Below, piece after piece: positions 43,958-53,017 of a stretch of DNA of 64,000 nucleotides. Numbering within the stretch: the stretch's first letter is position 1; each line of letters opens with the position of its first letter. This DNA comes from an uncultured Burkholderiales bacterium. Lineage in GTDB: Bacteria > Pseudomonadota > Gammaproteobacteria > Burkholderiales > Burkholderiaceae. The notes beneath the pieces are model-generated. The model saw only the letters and a list, made by a program, of their open reading frames with translations. It did no database searches and had not been told where the DNA came from. The position numbers and the translations under genes were made by a program. Where the stretch lies: positions 1 to 64,000 of the forward strand of contig CAMLJY010000005.1 in NCBI GenBank assembly GCA_946480465.1, read 5' to 3'.

Positions 43958-45298
43958 TCAGAAGCGCAGCTCGGCCCGGAAACCGCGGCCCTGCGCCACT
44001 GGCGAGTGCAGCACCAGGCGCGCATCCGACTGCCGCGCGATGGCGTCGGCAATGGCCAGGCCCAGTCCGCTGCCTTCGGCGGCGCCGGGCCCGCGTTCGA
44101 AGCGCCGCACCAGGGCCGGCAGCAGCGCCGGCGCCACGCCCGGTCCGTCGTCCTGCACCACCAGCAGGCCGGGCGCGGCGATCACTTCCACCTGCGCGCC
44201 GGGGCCACCGTGGCGCAGTGCGTTGTCGATCAGGTTGCGCAGCGCGATGCCCAGCGCGTCGACGTCGCCCGGCACCAGCGCCGGCTGCGGCGGGGTGTGC
44301 ACGCGCAGCCGGCCGCGGCGCTGCTCGGCATCGAACTCGGCGGCGACGAGCCGCGCCAGCTCGCCCAGGTCCACCGGTTCGCGCCGCAGCGCGATGCCCG
44401 ATTCCAGCCGCGCGATCTGCAGGCGCCGCGTCGCCAGCTGGGCCAGGCGGTCGAGCTGGCGCAGCAGCGCCCGGGCTTGCGCGCGGGTGTCGGCGTCGGC
44501 CGCGCCCAGTTCCAGCCGCTGGGCCTGCGCCCGCGCGGCCGCCAGCGGCGTGCGCAGCTCGTGCGCCACATGCAGCGCCAGCGCGCGTTCGGCTTCCACC
44601 AGCGAGCGCAGGCGCGCCAGCAGCGTGTTGGTGGCATGCAGCCAGGGCTGAAGTTCGTCGGGCAGGCGCGGCAGCGCCAGGGGTGCCAGGCTGCCCACGT
44701 CCAGCGCCTCCAGCGCGTGGCGGGCCTGTTCGATGCCGTGGAACTCGCGCCGCATCAGCCCGCGCAGCGCCAGCGCCAGCCCCGGCAGCACCGCCAGCAG
44801 GCCCAGCAGCATCCAGCGCAGGCTGTGCCACAGCACCTCGCGGCGGTGGGCGACGGTCTCGGCCACCAGGGCGCGCCGGCCATCGGGCGCGGTCAGCGTC
44901 AGCACGTGCCAGCGGCCGGCTTCGCGCAGGCCGTCGCGGCCGCCGGGGTCCATCGGCTGGTCCGGTGCGTCGGCCGAGCGCAGGCGCAAGCGGCCGGCGG
45001 CGTCGTAGAGCTGATAACTTACGAAGTCCCCGTGCTCGCCGGGAGGCCAGGGGCCGGGGGCGATGACCTCGGCCGCCGCGCCGGCCAAGCCGGACGGCAG
45101 CGCGCCGGGCAGGGCCAATAGCCGCAGCGCCGTCTGCTGCAGCGCGCCGTCGAGCACCTCGTCGATCTCGTGCCACAGGCCGGCGGTGCAGGCGGCGCAG
45201 GCCGCCAGCCAGCCCGCGGCCAGCAGGACCAGCAGGCGCCGCCACAGCCGGCGCTGCAGGCTCCAGCGCGCTGGGGCGGACGGCGTGGTGTCCACCAT
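43958..45298 (-). CDS. Sensor histidine kinase, QseC/PmrB-like
   Basis: A 446-aa membrane kinase. Two helices (about 20-42 and 162-180) flank a periplasmic sensor of about 120 residues. A short HAMP-like linker follows. The phospho-acceptor is H246 in LHVAHELRTPLA, the N box is NLIDNALRHGG, and the G boxes are DDGPGVAP and GSGLGLAIA. The cognate response regulator is encoded upstream (45422) on the same strand. Target genes are not evident; the oxidoreductase downstream or the divergent lemA are candidates. Confidence 0.93.
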   Translation of the reverse strand: MVDTTPSAPARWSLQRRLWRRLLVLLAAGWLAACAACTAGLWHEIDEVLDGALQQTALRLLALPGALPSGLAGAAAEVIAPGPWPPGEHGDFVSYQLYDAAGRLRLRSADAPDQPMDPGGRDGLREAGRWHVLTLTAPDGRRALVAETVAHRREVLWHSLRWMLLGLLAVLPGLALALRGLMRREFHGIEQARHALEALDVGSLAPLALPRLPDELQPWLHATNTLLARLRSLVEAERALALHVAHELRTPLAAARAQAQRLELGAADADTRAQARALLRQLDRLAQLATRRLQIARLESGIALRREPVDLGELARLVAAEFDAEQRRGRLRVHTPPQPALVPGDVDALGIALRNLIDNALRHGGPGAQVEVIAAPGLLVVQDDGPGVAPALLPALVRRFERGPGAAEGSGLGLAIADAIARQSDARLVLHSPVAQGRGFRAELRF

Positions 45299-45337
45299 GG
45301 GCGTCAGCGGTGGTCGGGAAGCTCGGTGGGGCCGCAG

Positions 45338-45370
45338 GCGGTTCTCATGCGGTTCTCATGCGGTTCACGC
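45338..45370. repeat. Three direct copies of GCGGTTCTCAT-like 11-mer
   Basis: GCGGTTCTCAT at 45338-45348 and 45349-45359, and the variant GCGGTTCACGC at 45360-45370, in the 123-nt gap between regulator and kinase genes. A response-regulator site is possible, but repeats of this kind are normally upstream of the operon, not inside it. Confidence 0.6.
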
Positions 45371-45421
45371 GGGGCTCTCGGGCGGCTCTCTTGGCACTCT
45401 GATGCGGCAGCCAGGTGGCTT

Positions 45422-46075
45422 TCAGGCGGCGCGCCGCAGCTCGAGCCGGTAGCCCAGGCCGCGGTGCGTGCTGATCGCCGCGGCGCCGATCTTCTTGCGC
45501 AGCCGGCTCACGATCACCTCGATCGAGTTGCTCTGCGCATCGCCCAGGCCGGCGTCGGCCAGGGCCTGCTCGATGTCGCCGCGCGCATAGATGCGGCCCG
45601 GCCGGCGCGCCAGGCAGCCGAGCACGCACCACTCCATCGCCGTCAGCTCCACCGGCCGGCCCGCACGGCGCAGCTGGCGCGCGGGCACGTCCAGCAGCAG
45701 CTCGCCGGCGTGCAGGGCGGGCAGGCGGCCGCAGCGCCGCGCCACGGCATCGATGCGGGCCAGCAGTTCGTCCAGGTCGAAGGGCTTGACCAGGTAGTCG
45801 TCCGCGCCCAGCCGCAGCGCGGCGATGCGGTCGGAGAGCTGGTCGCGCGCCGACAGCACGATCACCGGCCGCGCATCGCCGCCCGCGCGCCATTCGCGCA
45901 GCAGTGCCAGGCCCTCGCCGTCGGGCAGGCCCAGGTCCAGCAGCACCAGGTCGGCCGCCAGCACGCGGCCGGCCAGCGCGTGGCGGTGCCATTGCACACA
46001 GTGGCCGGCGGCGCCGAGGTGCGCGGCCACCGCCTGTCCCAGGTCGACGTCGTCTTCGAGCAGCAGGATGTCCAT
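45422..46075 (-). CDS. OmpR/QseB-type response regulator
   Basis: A 217-aa two-component regulator. The receiver has the acidic pair EDD (residues 7-9), phospho-acceptor D47 in LVLLDLGLPDG and K near residue 98 (LVKPFD). The winged-helix DNA-binding domain covers about 125-215 (TAMEWCVLGCLARRPGRIYA, then NSIEVIVSRLRKKIG). ATG 46075 gives the family-typical N terminus. It is cotranscribed with the sensor kinase gene. Confidence 0.94.
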   Translation of the reverse strand: MDILLLEDDVDLGQAVAAHLGAAGHCVQWHRHALAGRVLAADLVLLDLGLPDGEGLALLREWRAGGDARPVIVLSARDQLSDRIAALRLGADDYLVKPFDLDELLARIDAVARRCGRLPALHAGELLLDVPARQLRRAGRPVELTAMEWCVLGCLARRPGRIYARGDIEQALADAGLGDAQSNSIEVIVSRLRKKIGAAAISTHRGLGYRLELRRAA

Positions 46076-46147
46076 GCAGGCGCGGGCACGCAGCACCTGG
46101 CCCCATGCCCGCGGGCTGCAGCGTCGCCGGACCGGCCCGGGCCGGCT

Positions 46148-46161
46148 TTGATGCGCGTCAA
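46148..46161. promoter_or_regulatory. FNR/Anr box between the response regulator and lemA
   Basis: TTGATGCGCGTCAA has both half sites intact (TTGAT and GTCAA). Neither strand shows a convincing -10 at the 28.5-29.5 bp distance seen at the other boxes, so it may act from another position or as a repressor site. Confidence 0.55.
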
Positions 46162-46256
46162 TCACGCGGCGGCCCGGGGGCCGGTGCTTGAGCACGCGCA
46201 ATGCCGCCCGGTGGCACCGGCAGACCATGAGGCCCTCGCTGCGAGGAGTGCTGGCC

Positions 46257-46919
46257 ATGGTGCGTGATGCTTGCCGTGACTCGAGGGGACTGCGCGCCGG
46301 CTTGGCGTGGCTGCTGCTGGCGCTGGTGCTCACGCTGCTGGGCGGCTGTGGCTACAACACCCTGCAGCGCAGCGACGAGGAGATCAAGGCCAGCTGGGCC
46401 GAGGTGCTGAATCAGTACCAGCGCCGTGCCGACCTGGTGCCCAACCTGGTCCAGGTGGTGAAGGCCGAGGCCGCCTTCGAGCAGGCCACGCTGGTGCAGG
46501 TGGTCGAAGCCCGCGCGCGCGCCACGGCGATCCAGGCCGGCCCGGGGCTGATCGAGGACCCGAAGGCCTTCGAAGCCTTCCAGCGCGCGCAGGGTGACCT
46601 GGGCGGCGCGCTGGCGCGGCTGCTGGTGGTGGCCGAGGCGTACCCCGCGCTGCGTGCCAACCAGGCCTTTCGCGACCTGCAGGCGCAGCTGGAGGGCACC
46701 GAGAACCGCATCGCGGTCGCGCGCCGGCGCTACATCCAGTCGGTGCAGGCCTACAACGTCACGGTGCGGTCCTTCCCGTCCAACCTGACCGCGCTGGCCT
46801 TCGGGTACCAGGAGAAGCCCAGCTTCACCGTGGCCGACGAAGCGGCGCTGGCGAAGCCGCCGGTGGTGGACCTGGGCGCGGCGCCGCGCACGGCCGTGCC
46901 GGGGGCGAGCGCGCCATGA
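46257..46919 (+). CDS. lemA: LemA-family lipoprotein
   Basis: A 220-aa protein with a lipoprotein signal (LALVLTLLGGC; Cys about residue 28) and the long LemA coiled-helical domain: YNTLQRSDEEIKASWAEVLN, then QRRADLVPNLVQVVKA. ATG 46257 has GAGGAG 8 nt upstream. LemA proteins are membrane-associated and usually cotranscribed with TPM-domain proteins; the ATGA overlap with the next gene fits. The biochemical role is not settled. Confidence 0.92.
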   Translation: MVRDACRDSRGLRAGLAWLLLALVLTLLGGCGYNTLQRSDEEIKASWAEVLNQYQRRADLVPNLVQVVKAEAAFEQATLVQVVEARARATAIQAGPGLIEDPKAFEAFQRAQGDLGGALARLLVVAEAYPALRANQAFRDLQAQLEGTENRIAVARRRYIQSVQAYNVTVRSFPSNLTALAFGYQEKPSFTVADEAALAKPPVVDLGAAPRTAVPGASAP

Positions 46920-47794
46920 AGCCCGGGCAGGCCTGCTGGCTGGAATACGCCGCCTCGTCGCTGCTGGCGCTGCTGCTCGCGCTGGTGCTGGTGCTCGGCA
47001 CGGCCCACTCGGCGGACGGCGTGGCGCCGGTGCCACCGGCGGCGGGTTACGTCACCGACCTCACCGGCACGCTGGACGCCGCGCAGGATGCGGCGCTGGA
47101 GCAGCAGTTGGCCGCCTTCGAGGCGCGGCGGGGCAGCCAGGTGGTGGTGCTGATCGTGCCGTCGACCGTGCCCGAGTCGATCGAGGACTACGCGATGCGC
47201 GTGGCCGAACAATGGAAGCCGGGGCGGCGCCAGGTCGACGATGGCGCGATCCTGCTGATCGCGCTGCGCGACCGGCAGCTGCGCATCGAGGTCGGGTACG
47301 GCCTCGAAGGCGTGCTGACCGATGCAGCCAGCCGCCGCATCATCGATGAAGCCATCGTGCCCCGGCTGCGCGCGCAGGACCTGCATGGCGCGGTGGCGGC
47401 CGGGGTGGACCGGATGATGCGCACGATCGACGGCGAGGTCCTGCCGCCCCCCGCGGCGCAGGCGCCGGACGAGGGCTGGACGCCGTACCTGCCGATGGTC
47501 GCGATGGGGGCCTGGGTGCTGGGCACGCTGCTGCGCCGGCGGGTGGGCCGGCCGGCGGCCGCGGCGCTGTCCGCCGGCGCGGCGGGCGGTGGCGTGTGGT
47601 GGCTCACCGGCTTGGCGGCCGCGGCGTGGGCCGCGGCGGCGCTGGCGGCGGTCGTCGTGCTGTTCGGCGGATTCGCCGGGCTGCGCGGCGGGCCCGGCCT
47701 GCCATGGCAGGGTTCGGGCCGCAGCGGTGGCGGCGGTGGTTTCCGCGGCGGTGGCGGCGGCTTCGGCGGCGGCGGCGCATCGGGCCGCTGGTGA
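46916..47794 (+). CDS. TPM-domain membrane protein, YgcG family
   Basis: A 292-aa protein. Signal or anchor helix at about 10-32, periplasmic TPM domain at about 40-180 (YVTDLTGTLDAAQDAALEQQ, VVVLIVPSTVPESIEDYA, IEVGYGLEGVLTDAASRRII), two more helices at about 190-250, then a Gly-rich tail of repeated GGGG/FRGGG. Partner of LemA, with overlapping ATGA. The function in this family is unclear; roles in envelope quality control and photosystem repair have been proposed. Confidence 0.9.
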   Translation: MKPGQACWLEYAASSLLALLLALVLVLGTAHSADGVAPVPPAAGYVTDLTGTLDAAQDAALEQQLAAFEARRGSQVVVLIVPSTVPESIEDYAMRVAEQWKPGRRQVDDGAILLIALRDRQLRIEVGYGLEGVLTDAASRRIIDEAIVPRLRAQDLHGAVAAGVDRMMRTIDGEVLPPPAAQAPDEGWTPYLPMVAMGAWVLGTLLRRRVGRPAAAALSAGAAGGGVWWLTGLAAAAWAAAALAAVVVLFGGFAGLRGGPGLPWQGSGRSGGGGGFRGGGGGFGGGGASGRW

Positions 47795-47847
47795 TGGCCG
47801 AGGCCTGCCGGCGACAAGGCCCGCCGTCGAGACGCGTACTTCGAAGC

Positions 47848-48096
47848 CTAGAGCGCGATCAGCCGCGCCAGCGGATGCCCCGGGCCGAAGCACTCGCCGG
47901 CCGGCACGAGGATCTGCTCCAGCACGCCGTCGTGCGGCGCGCGCACGTCCACCGTCTGGTGCACCAGACGCGCCTGCGCCAGCAGGTCGCCGCCATGCAC
48001 GCGGTCGCCTTCGGCGACCAGCCAGCACGCCAGCCGCGCGGTGTCGCCGGCTTCGATCGCTTCCGCGCTGTCCGGATCCAGGATGATGTCGACCAC
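47848..48096 (-). CDS. Small lipoyl/biotin-domain-like protein lacking the acceptor lysine
   Basis: An 82-aa hammerhead-like domain: WLVAEGDRVHGGDLLAQARL, then VRAPHDGVLEQILVPAGECF and HPLARLIAL, the pattern of lipoyl or biotinyl domains. Where the modified Lys should stand (ETDKA or AMKM), it reads ARLVHQTVDV, so it cannot be lipoylated or biotinylated in the usual way. GTG 48096 is preferred, with GAGG 5 nt upstream. It follows homospermidine synthase by 23 nt and is probably cotranscribed. Confidence 0.65.
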   Translation of the reverse strand: MVDIILDPDSAEAIEAGDTARLACWLVAEGDRVHGGDLLAQARLVHQTVDVRAPHDGVLEQILVPAGECFGPGHPLARLIAL

Positions 48097-48119
48097 CTTG
48101 CCCTCGCTTTCCCTGCCCG

Positions 48120-49559
48120 TCAGCTGACGCGCACGTTCTTGAACTGCCACGGATCCTCGCGGTCCAGGTCCTCGTCGAAGAGCCAGGCGCGGTCCGCCAG
48201 CGGCGTCCATTCGCTGTAGGCGCCGACCACGGTCCCCAGGTAGGGCCGGCACAGCGCCAGCACTTCGTCGAAGGGCAGCTCGTCGGGCTCGACGATGCCG
48301 CGCGCGGGATTGCGCATGGCCCAGTGCACGCCTGCCATCACCGCGGCCGCCACCTGCAGGCTGGTGGCGTTGTTGTGCGCGCAGGCCTCGCGCGCCTGCT
48401 CGATGCCGAGCTGCGAGCCGTACCAGTAGGCACCGCGCGCATGGCCCAGCAGCAGCACGCCCAGCTCGTCCATCCCGGCGATGACCTCGTCCTTCATCAC
48501 GGTGCGGCCCGCCTGCTGCTTCCATTCCCGGCCGGCCAGTTCGTGCAGCGACAGCACCGCGTCGTCGCAGGGGTGGTAGGCGTAGTGCACCGTGGGCCGG
48601 TAGCGCGGCCGGGCCGGATCGCCGACGGTCAGGTAGTCCGCGATCGACAGCGACTCCGCATGGGTGATCAGGAAGCCGTGCATTGGCCCCCCCGCCGGCG
48701 TCCAGCTGCGCACCCGCACGCTGCCGCCGGGACGGCCGAGGTAGATGCCGGGCGCCGGCGCGTCGTCGTGCCGGCGGCCGTCGGCGGGAAAGTGGCGTTC
48801 GTGCGTGCCCCAACCCAGCTCGGCCGGCTGGCCGGCCTCGTCCGCCAGTGCATCGACCGACCAGGTGTTGACGAACTCGCCGATCGCCCGGCGCCTGGCC
48901 CGCACCTGCGTGTCCCGCTCGGCGACGTGGATGGCGCGCACGCCCAGGCGCTGCGCCAGCGACGCCCAGCCGGTGCGTTCAGTTGGCCGCTCATGTTCGA
49001 CGTTGGCATCTCGTGCCAGGTCGAGCAGGGCCTGCTTGACGAAATGCGACACCAGGCCCGGGTTGGCGCCGTGCGTCAGCACCGCGGTCGGGCCGTTCGG
49101 CGCGCGGCGGCGCAGTGCCAGCGCCGCGCGGCGCAGCGCGTGGTTGCTGCGCTGCGCCGGCGTGCAGCGCGTGTCGGTGTAGCCGCCGGCCCAGGGTTCG
49201 ATGCAGGTGTCCAGGTACAGCACGCCGGCGTCCTGGCACCAGGCGATCAGCGCGACGCTGCTGACGTCGACCGACAGGTTCAGCAGGAAATCACCGGCGC
49301 GCAGCGACGATCCGAGCACCGCGGCCAGGTTCTCGGCATCCAGGCGCTCCACCCGCGTCGGCACGCCCAGGCCTTCGGCCAGCGCCAGGCTGGAGCGGCC
49401 GGGGGAGATGACCAGGACCTGCTGGCGGGGCAGGCGCAGCCTGTCCAGCAGCAGCGGCAGCACGCCCTGGCCGATGCTGCCGAAGCCCAGCATCACCAGG
49501 CGGCCGCCGAACCAAGGGCTGCCCGTGGGGGGGCAGGTCGGGATCTTGGTGCTGGCCAT
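48120..49559 (-). CDS. hss: Homospermidine synthase (saccharopine dehydrogenase-like)
   Basis: A 479-aa enzyme that makes the polyamine homospermidine from two putrescines (or putrescine and spermidine) with NAD. The Rossmann motif is GGRLVMLGFGSIGQGVLPLL near residues 18-37. Conserved blocks YLDTCIEPWAGGY, VLTHGANPGLVSHFVKQALLD and AHNNATSLQVAAAVMAGVHW match the family. GAGGAG 7 nt before ATG 49559. It is divergent from uspA; a degenerate FNR-like site (49625-49638) with AAGAAT (49597-49602) lies upstream. Confidence 0.92.
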   Translation of the reverse strand: MASTKIPTCPPTGSPWFGGRLVMLGFGSIGQGVLPLLLDRLRLPRQQVLVISPGRSSLALAEGLGVPTRVERLDAENLAAVLGSSLRAGDFLLNLSVDVSSVALIAWCQDAGVLYLDTCIEPWAGGYTDTRCTPAQRSNHALRRAALALRRRAPNGPTAVLTHGANPGLVSHFVKQALLDLARDANVEHERPTERTGWASLAQRLGVRAIHVAERDTQVRARRRAIGEFVNTWSVDALADEAGQPAELGWGTHERHFPADGRRHDDAPAPGIYLGRPGGSVRVRSWTPAGGPMHGFLITHAESLSIADYLTVGDPARPRYRPTVHYAYHPCDDAVLSLHELAGREWKQQAGRTVMKDEVIAGMDELGVLLLGHARGAYWYGSQLGIEQAREACAHNNATSLQVAAAVMAGVHWAMRNPARGIVEPDELPFDEVLALCRPYLGTVVGAYSEWTPLADRAWLFDEDLDREDPWQFKNVRVS

Positions 49560-49624
49560 GGCGGCGCTCCTCGCTGATGGTCGGGCAGGTCGGGTGATTC
49601 TTCGGCCCGGCCGGCGGGGCCCAG

Positions 49625-49708
49625 TTGCGCATGCGCAGGCCGCGCGGGTGCTGGCGCAGCGTCTGGGTTGACCGAACGCAAGGCACGCCGGCCGCGCGCT
49701 CCTAGAGT
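49625..49708. promoter_or_regulatory. FNR-type sites in the hss-uspA divergent promoter region
   Basis: TTGACCGAACGCAA (49668-49681) is centred 28.5 bp before the -10-like TAGAGT (49703-49708), the class II distance for uspA. A second, symmetric but degenerate site, TTGCGCATGCGCAG (49625-49638), lies 29.5 bp from the minus-strand -10-like AAGAAT (49602-49597) of hss. Confidence 0.65.
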
Positions 49709-49739
49709 GGCCGCAACCGATCGATTCAGGAGTCTTGCC

Positions 49740-50582
49740 ATGGCCTACCGCAGCCTGCTGGTCCAACTGGGCGCCGACGAAGGCTGCCCCGAACGCATCC
49801 GCATCGCCATCGAGCTCGCGCGCGACCAGCAGGCGCATCTCGTCGGGCTGGCCGCCACGGGCCGCTTCGACCTGCCGCTCGCCGTCGATCCCGGCACGAT
49901 GGCCGAGGGCTTTCTCGAAGCAGCCTGGTCGGCCATGCGCCAGCAGGCGACGGCGGCGGCGCAGGTGTTCACCGACGCCTGCGCCCAGGCCAAGCTGCAT
50001 TCGGTCGAGACCGTGATGGCCGAAGAGGACGTGGCCGCGGCCCTGGTGCGCCATGCGCACTGCAGCGACCTGGTGCTGCTGGGCCAGGTGGACCGGGCCC
50101 GGCAGGGACACCGCCTGGCGTCGGAGGTGCTGGAGTCGGTGCTGGTCGGCTGCGCGCGGCCGACGCTGGTCGTGCCCTATGCCGGGCGCCACCGGGCGCT
50201 GAGCCGGCGGCCGATGGTGGCCTGGGACGACAGCCGCGAGGCCTCGCGCGCCGTGGCCGATGCGCTGCCGCTGCTGAGCCGCGCCGAATGCGTGCACGTG
50301 CTGGCCTGGCGCGAAGGCGCCTACGAAGAGACCGTGCCGCTGGCCGCGCGCCTGCAGTCGCTGCGGCAATGGCTGGCCTGGCACGGCGTGCGCGCGGAGA
50401 CGGCGGTCGAGGTGACGACGATCGACATCGCCGACGCGATGCTGTCGCGTGCCGCCGACCTGGATGCCGACCTGCTGGTGATGGGCGCCTACGGGCACCG
50501 CCGCCTGACCGAACGGTTGCTGGGCGGCGCCACGCGCGGGTTGCTCGAATCGATGACGCTGCCGGTGCTGATGTCGCACTGA
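49740..50582 (+). CDS. Tandem universal stress protein (UspA family)
   Basis: A 280-aa protein with two Usp domains (about 1-145 and 155-280). The second ends DADLLVMGAYGHRRLTERLLGGATRGLLESM, with the ATP-binding GxxGH-like motif. The first domain has a reduced version (DLVLLGQVDRARQGHRLASE). Its AGGAG is 7 nt before ATG 49740. The promoter is FNR-like, consistent with Usp proteins induced by oxygen limitation in Pseudomonas and Burkholderia. Confidence 0.93.
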   Translation: MAYRSLLVQLGADEGCPERIRIAIELARDQQAHLVGLAATGRFDLPLAVDPGTMAEGFLEAAWSAMRQQATAAAQVFTDACAQAKLHSVETVMAEEDVAAALVRHAHCSDLVLLGQVDRARQGHRLASEVLESVLVGCARPTLVVPYAGRHRALSRRPMVAWDDSREASRAVADALPLLSRAECVHVLAWREGAYEETVPLAARLQSLRQWLAWHGVRAETAVEVTTIDIADAMLSRAADLDADLLVMGAYGHRRLTERLLGGATRGLLESMTLPVLMSH

Positions 50583-50628
50583 GGGCCGCCGGCACCGACC
50601 ACGCGCGAGGCGGGCGCGGGCCGGGGCT

Positions 50629-50913
50629 TCAGCCCGCCGCCGCCTTGCGCGGCGCGGCGGTGCCCAGGTAGCCGAGCAGCCGCTCGACCGAGTCGACCGA
50701 CGCATAGGCCGACTCGGGCACGTCGACGCCCAGGCGTTCATGCAGCGCGATCAGCAGCTGCAGGAAATCGTAGGAATCGAGGTCCAGCTGCGCGCGCAGC
50801 GACGCATGCGGGTCGATGGCGTCGAGGCGGGCTTCGGGCGCGATGGCGGCCAGGCAGTCCTGCAGCGCGGCGCGCAGGGCGGCGTCTGGTGGGGAAGAGG
50901 GTTCTGCGCTCAC
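50629..50913 (-). CDS. Acyl carrier protein-like protein in a pyruvate-dehydrogenase-type operon
   Basis: A 94-aa phosphopantetheine-binding protein. The attachment serine is S47 in LDLDSYDFLQLLIALHERLG, compared with DSL in canonical ACP. Helices before and after fit the ACP fold. It begins with GTG 50913 in a GTGA overlap with the E2 stop, so it belongs to the operon. It could accept acyl groups from the E2 or ligase, or act as a scaffold. An ACP in such an operon is unusual. Confidence 0.85.
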   Translation of the reverse strand: MSAEPSSPPDAALRAALQDCLAAIAPEARLDAIDPHASLRAQLDLDSYDFLQLLIALHERLGVDVPESAYASVDSVERLLGYLGTAAPRKAAAG

Positions 50914-52037
50914 GTCAACTCCGGATGTTCGAGGCGGTGGGCCACGGCGGCGATGAAGCGCGCGCCGACCAGGCCGTCGCTGGCGCGGTGGTCGGCCGCC
51001 AGCGTCAGCCGCAGCGTGCGCGCGGCGGCCAGCGTGCCTTCGGGCGTGACGACCGGCCGCGGCGCGATGCGCCCCAGGCTGACGATGGCCAGCTGCGGCG
51101 GGTAGATCACGCCCCAGCCTTCGTCGCAGCCCAGGTCGCCCAGGTTGCTGACGGTGATCGTCGCGTCGCCCAGGTCGCCGCTGCGCAGGCGGCCCGCGCG
51201 GGCGCGCGCGATGGCCTGCGACAGCGCGGCCATCGTGGCCGGCAGGTCGAGCCGGTCGGCATCGTGCAGCGTCGGCACCACCAGGCCACCGCCGCGCAGC
51301 GCGGTGACCACGCCCAGGTGCACCCGGTCCGCCGACTGCACGGAGCCGTCGACCCAGTGGCCGTTCAGGCCCCGCACCACGGCCGCCGCCTGTGCCACGG
51401 CGCGCAGCGCCAGCGCCGCGAACAGCACGCGCTCGGCCGGCGGCTTGCCGGCGTTGAAGCGCTCCAGCCAGTCCAGCGCGGCATCGGCACGGATTTCGTG
51501 GGCGAGGTAGTAGTGCGGGATCTCGCGCTTGGAGCGCGACATGGCCGCGCCGATCGCGTCGCGCATCGGGCTGGCGTCGGTGGTGGCGGTGGCGGCCGTG
51601 GCGGCGGTGGTGGCCGTGCGCGCGTCCGCGCGCCGCGCCGCGCTTGGGTCCGGCGGCGCCGCCGCCATGGCCGGCGCGATGGGTGCCGCCGCGGGCGGTG
51701 CGGCGGGCGGCGCGGCGGCCTGGAGCGCGGGCTGCACCGGCGCGGACACCGGGGCCACAGCCGCGGCGCGCGCCTGGGCCGCGATCGCCTGCCAGTCCTC
51801 GCCGGCTTCGGCCAGCAGCGCCAGCGGGGCGCCCACCGGCAGGCGCTGGCCCGGCTCGGCGATCAGGGCGGCGACGGTGCCGTCCTGCCACAGCTCGACG
51901 TCGATCGCGCCCTTCTGCGTCTCGACCACGCAGGCCACCTCGCCCTTGCGCACCGCCTGGCCCGGCCGGACCTGCCAGGCCACGAACTGGGCATCGTCCA
52001 TGTCGGCCCCGAAAGAGGGCAGGCGCAGCTCGATCAT
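50910..52037 (-). CDS. Dihydrolipoamide acyltransferase (E2) with one lipoyl domain
   Basis: A 375-aa E2. The lipoyl domain (1-75) carries the modified lysine K42 in [14 protein letters not shown] linker of about 75 residues rich in Ala, Pro and Thr follows. The catalytic domain starts near [20 protein letters not shown] and ends with [17 protein letters not shown], containing the active-site His and Asp. The usual peripheral-subunit-binding domain between linker and catalytic core is not recognisable, so E1/E3 docking must differ. ATGA overlap with E1 beta. Confidence 0.9.
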   Translation of the reverse strand: MIELRLPSFGADMDDAQFVAWQVRPGQAVRKGEVACVVETQKGAIDVELWQDGTVAALIAEPGQRLPVGAPLALLAEAGEDWQAIAAQARAAAVAPVSAPVQPALQAAAPPAAPPAAAPIAPAMAAAPPDPSAARRADARTATTAATAATATTDASPMRDAIGAAMSRSKREIPHYYLAHEIRADAALDWLERFNAGKPPAERVLFAALALRAVAQAAAVVRGLNGHWVDGSVQSADRVHLGVVTALRGGGLVVPTLHDADRLDLPATMAALSQAIARARAGRLRSGDLGDATITVSNLGDLGCDEGWGVIYPPQLAIVSLGRIAPRPVVTPEGTLAAARTLRLTLAADHRASDGLVGARFIAAVAHRLEHPELT

Positions 52038-53017
52038 GGCCGCCCCACCAGCGCGCGGGCCGCGGCGACGATGCGGTCGACGTTCGGCAGGGCCGCGTCT
52101 TCCAGGTGTTTGGCGTAGGGCATGGGCACCTCCTCGCTGCACAGCCGCGCCGGCGGTGCATCCAGCTCGAAGAAGCACTGCTCGGCCACCAGCGCCATCA
52201 CCTCGGCCGCCAGGCTGCCGGTGCGCCAGCCTTCGTCCACCACCAGCACGCGCCGCGTGCGCAGCGCGCTGGCGGCAATGGCGGCCACGTCGAGCGGGCG
52301 CAGCACCCGCAGGTCCAGCACCTCGGCAGCGATGCCGTCGGCCGCCAGCCGGTCGGCCGCCGCCAGGCAACGCGGCAGCGAGCCGCCGTAGGTGATCAGC
52401 GACAGGTCGGTGCCCGGCCGCCGCAGCGCGGCATGGGCCAGGTCCACCGGCGCCGGCTCGCCGTCCACCTCGTCCTCCTGCGCCAGCAGCAGCGCGTGCT
52501 CGAAGATGATCACCGGGTCTTCGCTGCGCAGCGCGGCCAGCAGCATGCCGCGCGCGTCGGCCACGGTGGCCGGCGCCAGCACGCGCAGGCCGGGCACGTG
52601 CGCGTACCAGCATTCCAGGCTGTGCGAATGCTGGGCGGCCAGCTGGCGGCCGGCCCCGGTGCTCATGCGGATCACGACCGGCACCTTGACCTGGCCGCCG
52701 GACATGTGGCGCAGCGTGGCCGCGTTGTTGACGATCTGGTCCAGCGCCAGCAGGCTGAAGTTCACCGTCATGATCTCGACGACCGGTTTCAGGCCGTTGA
52801 TGGCGGCGCCGATGCCGCAGCCGACGAAACCCGACTCCGACAGCGGCGTGTCGCGCACCCGCTCGGGACCGAACTGCGCCAGCAGGCCCTTGCTCACGGC
52901 GTAGCTGCCTCCATAACGTCCAACGTCCTCGCCCATCAGCAGCACGCGGGGGTCACCCGCCAGCGCGGCCTGCAGGCCCTGCCGCAGCGCTTCGCGGTAG
53001 CTCATCCGGGTCGTCAT
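52034..53017 (-). CDS. 2-oxoacid dehydrogenase E1 component, beta subunit
   Basis: A 327-aa E1 beta. Conserved blocks: [21 protein letters not shown] near residue 25, [41 protein letters not shown] and [20 protein letters not shown]. It works with the alpha subunit to decarboxylate a 2-oxoacid (pyruvate or acetoin-like) with thiamine diphosphate. ATGA overlaps on both sides, so translation is coupled. Confidence 0.94.
   Translation of the reverse strand: MTTRMSYREALRQGLQAALAGDPRVLLMGEDVGRYGGSYAVSKGLLAQFGPERVRDTPLSESGFVGCGIGAAINGLKPVVEIMTVNFSLLALDQIVNNAATLRHMSGGQVKVPVVIRMSTGAGRQLAAQHSHSLECWYAHVPGLRVLAPATVADARGMLLAALRSEDPVIIFEHALLLAQEDEVDGEPAPVDLAHAALRRPGTDLSLITYGGSLPRCLAAADRLAADGIAAEVLDLRVLRPLDVAAIAASALRTRRVLVVDEGWRTGSLAAEVMALVAEQCFFELDAPPARLCSEEVPMPYAKHLEDAALPNVDRIVAAARALVGRP

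Noticed and set aside
40984..44052. A continuous minus-strand open frame of more than 1000 codons covering the oxidoreductase, its upstream gap and part of the kinase region.
   Set aside because: Only the part from ATG 43218 has family sequence. The upstream part is an out-of-frame reading of the 2Fe-2S gene and the 12-bp repeats, kept open by high GC.
46148..46161. lemA as a class II FNR-activated gene.
   Set aside because: The box is perfect, but the hexamer at the proper distance (GGTGCT) does not resemble a -10, unlike the other sites. I list only the box.
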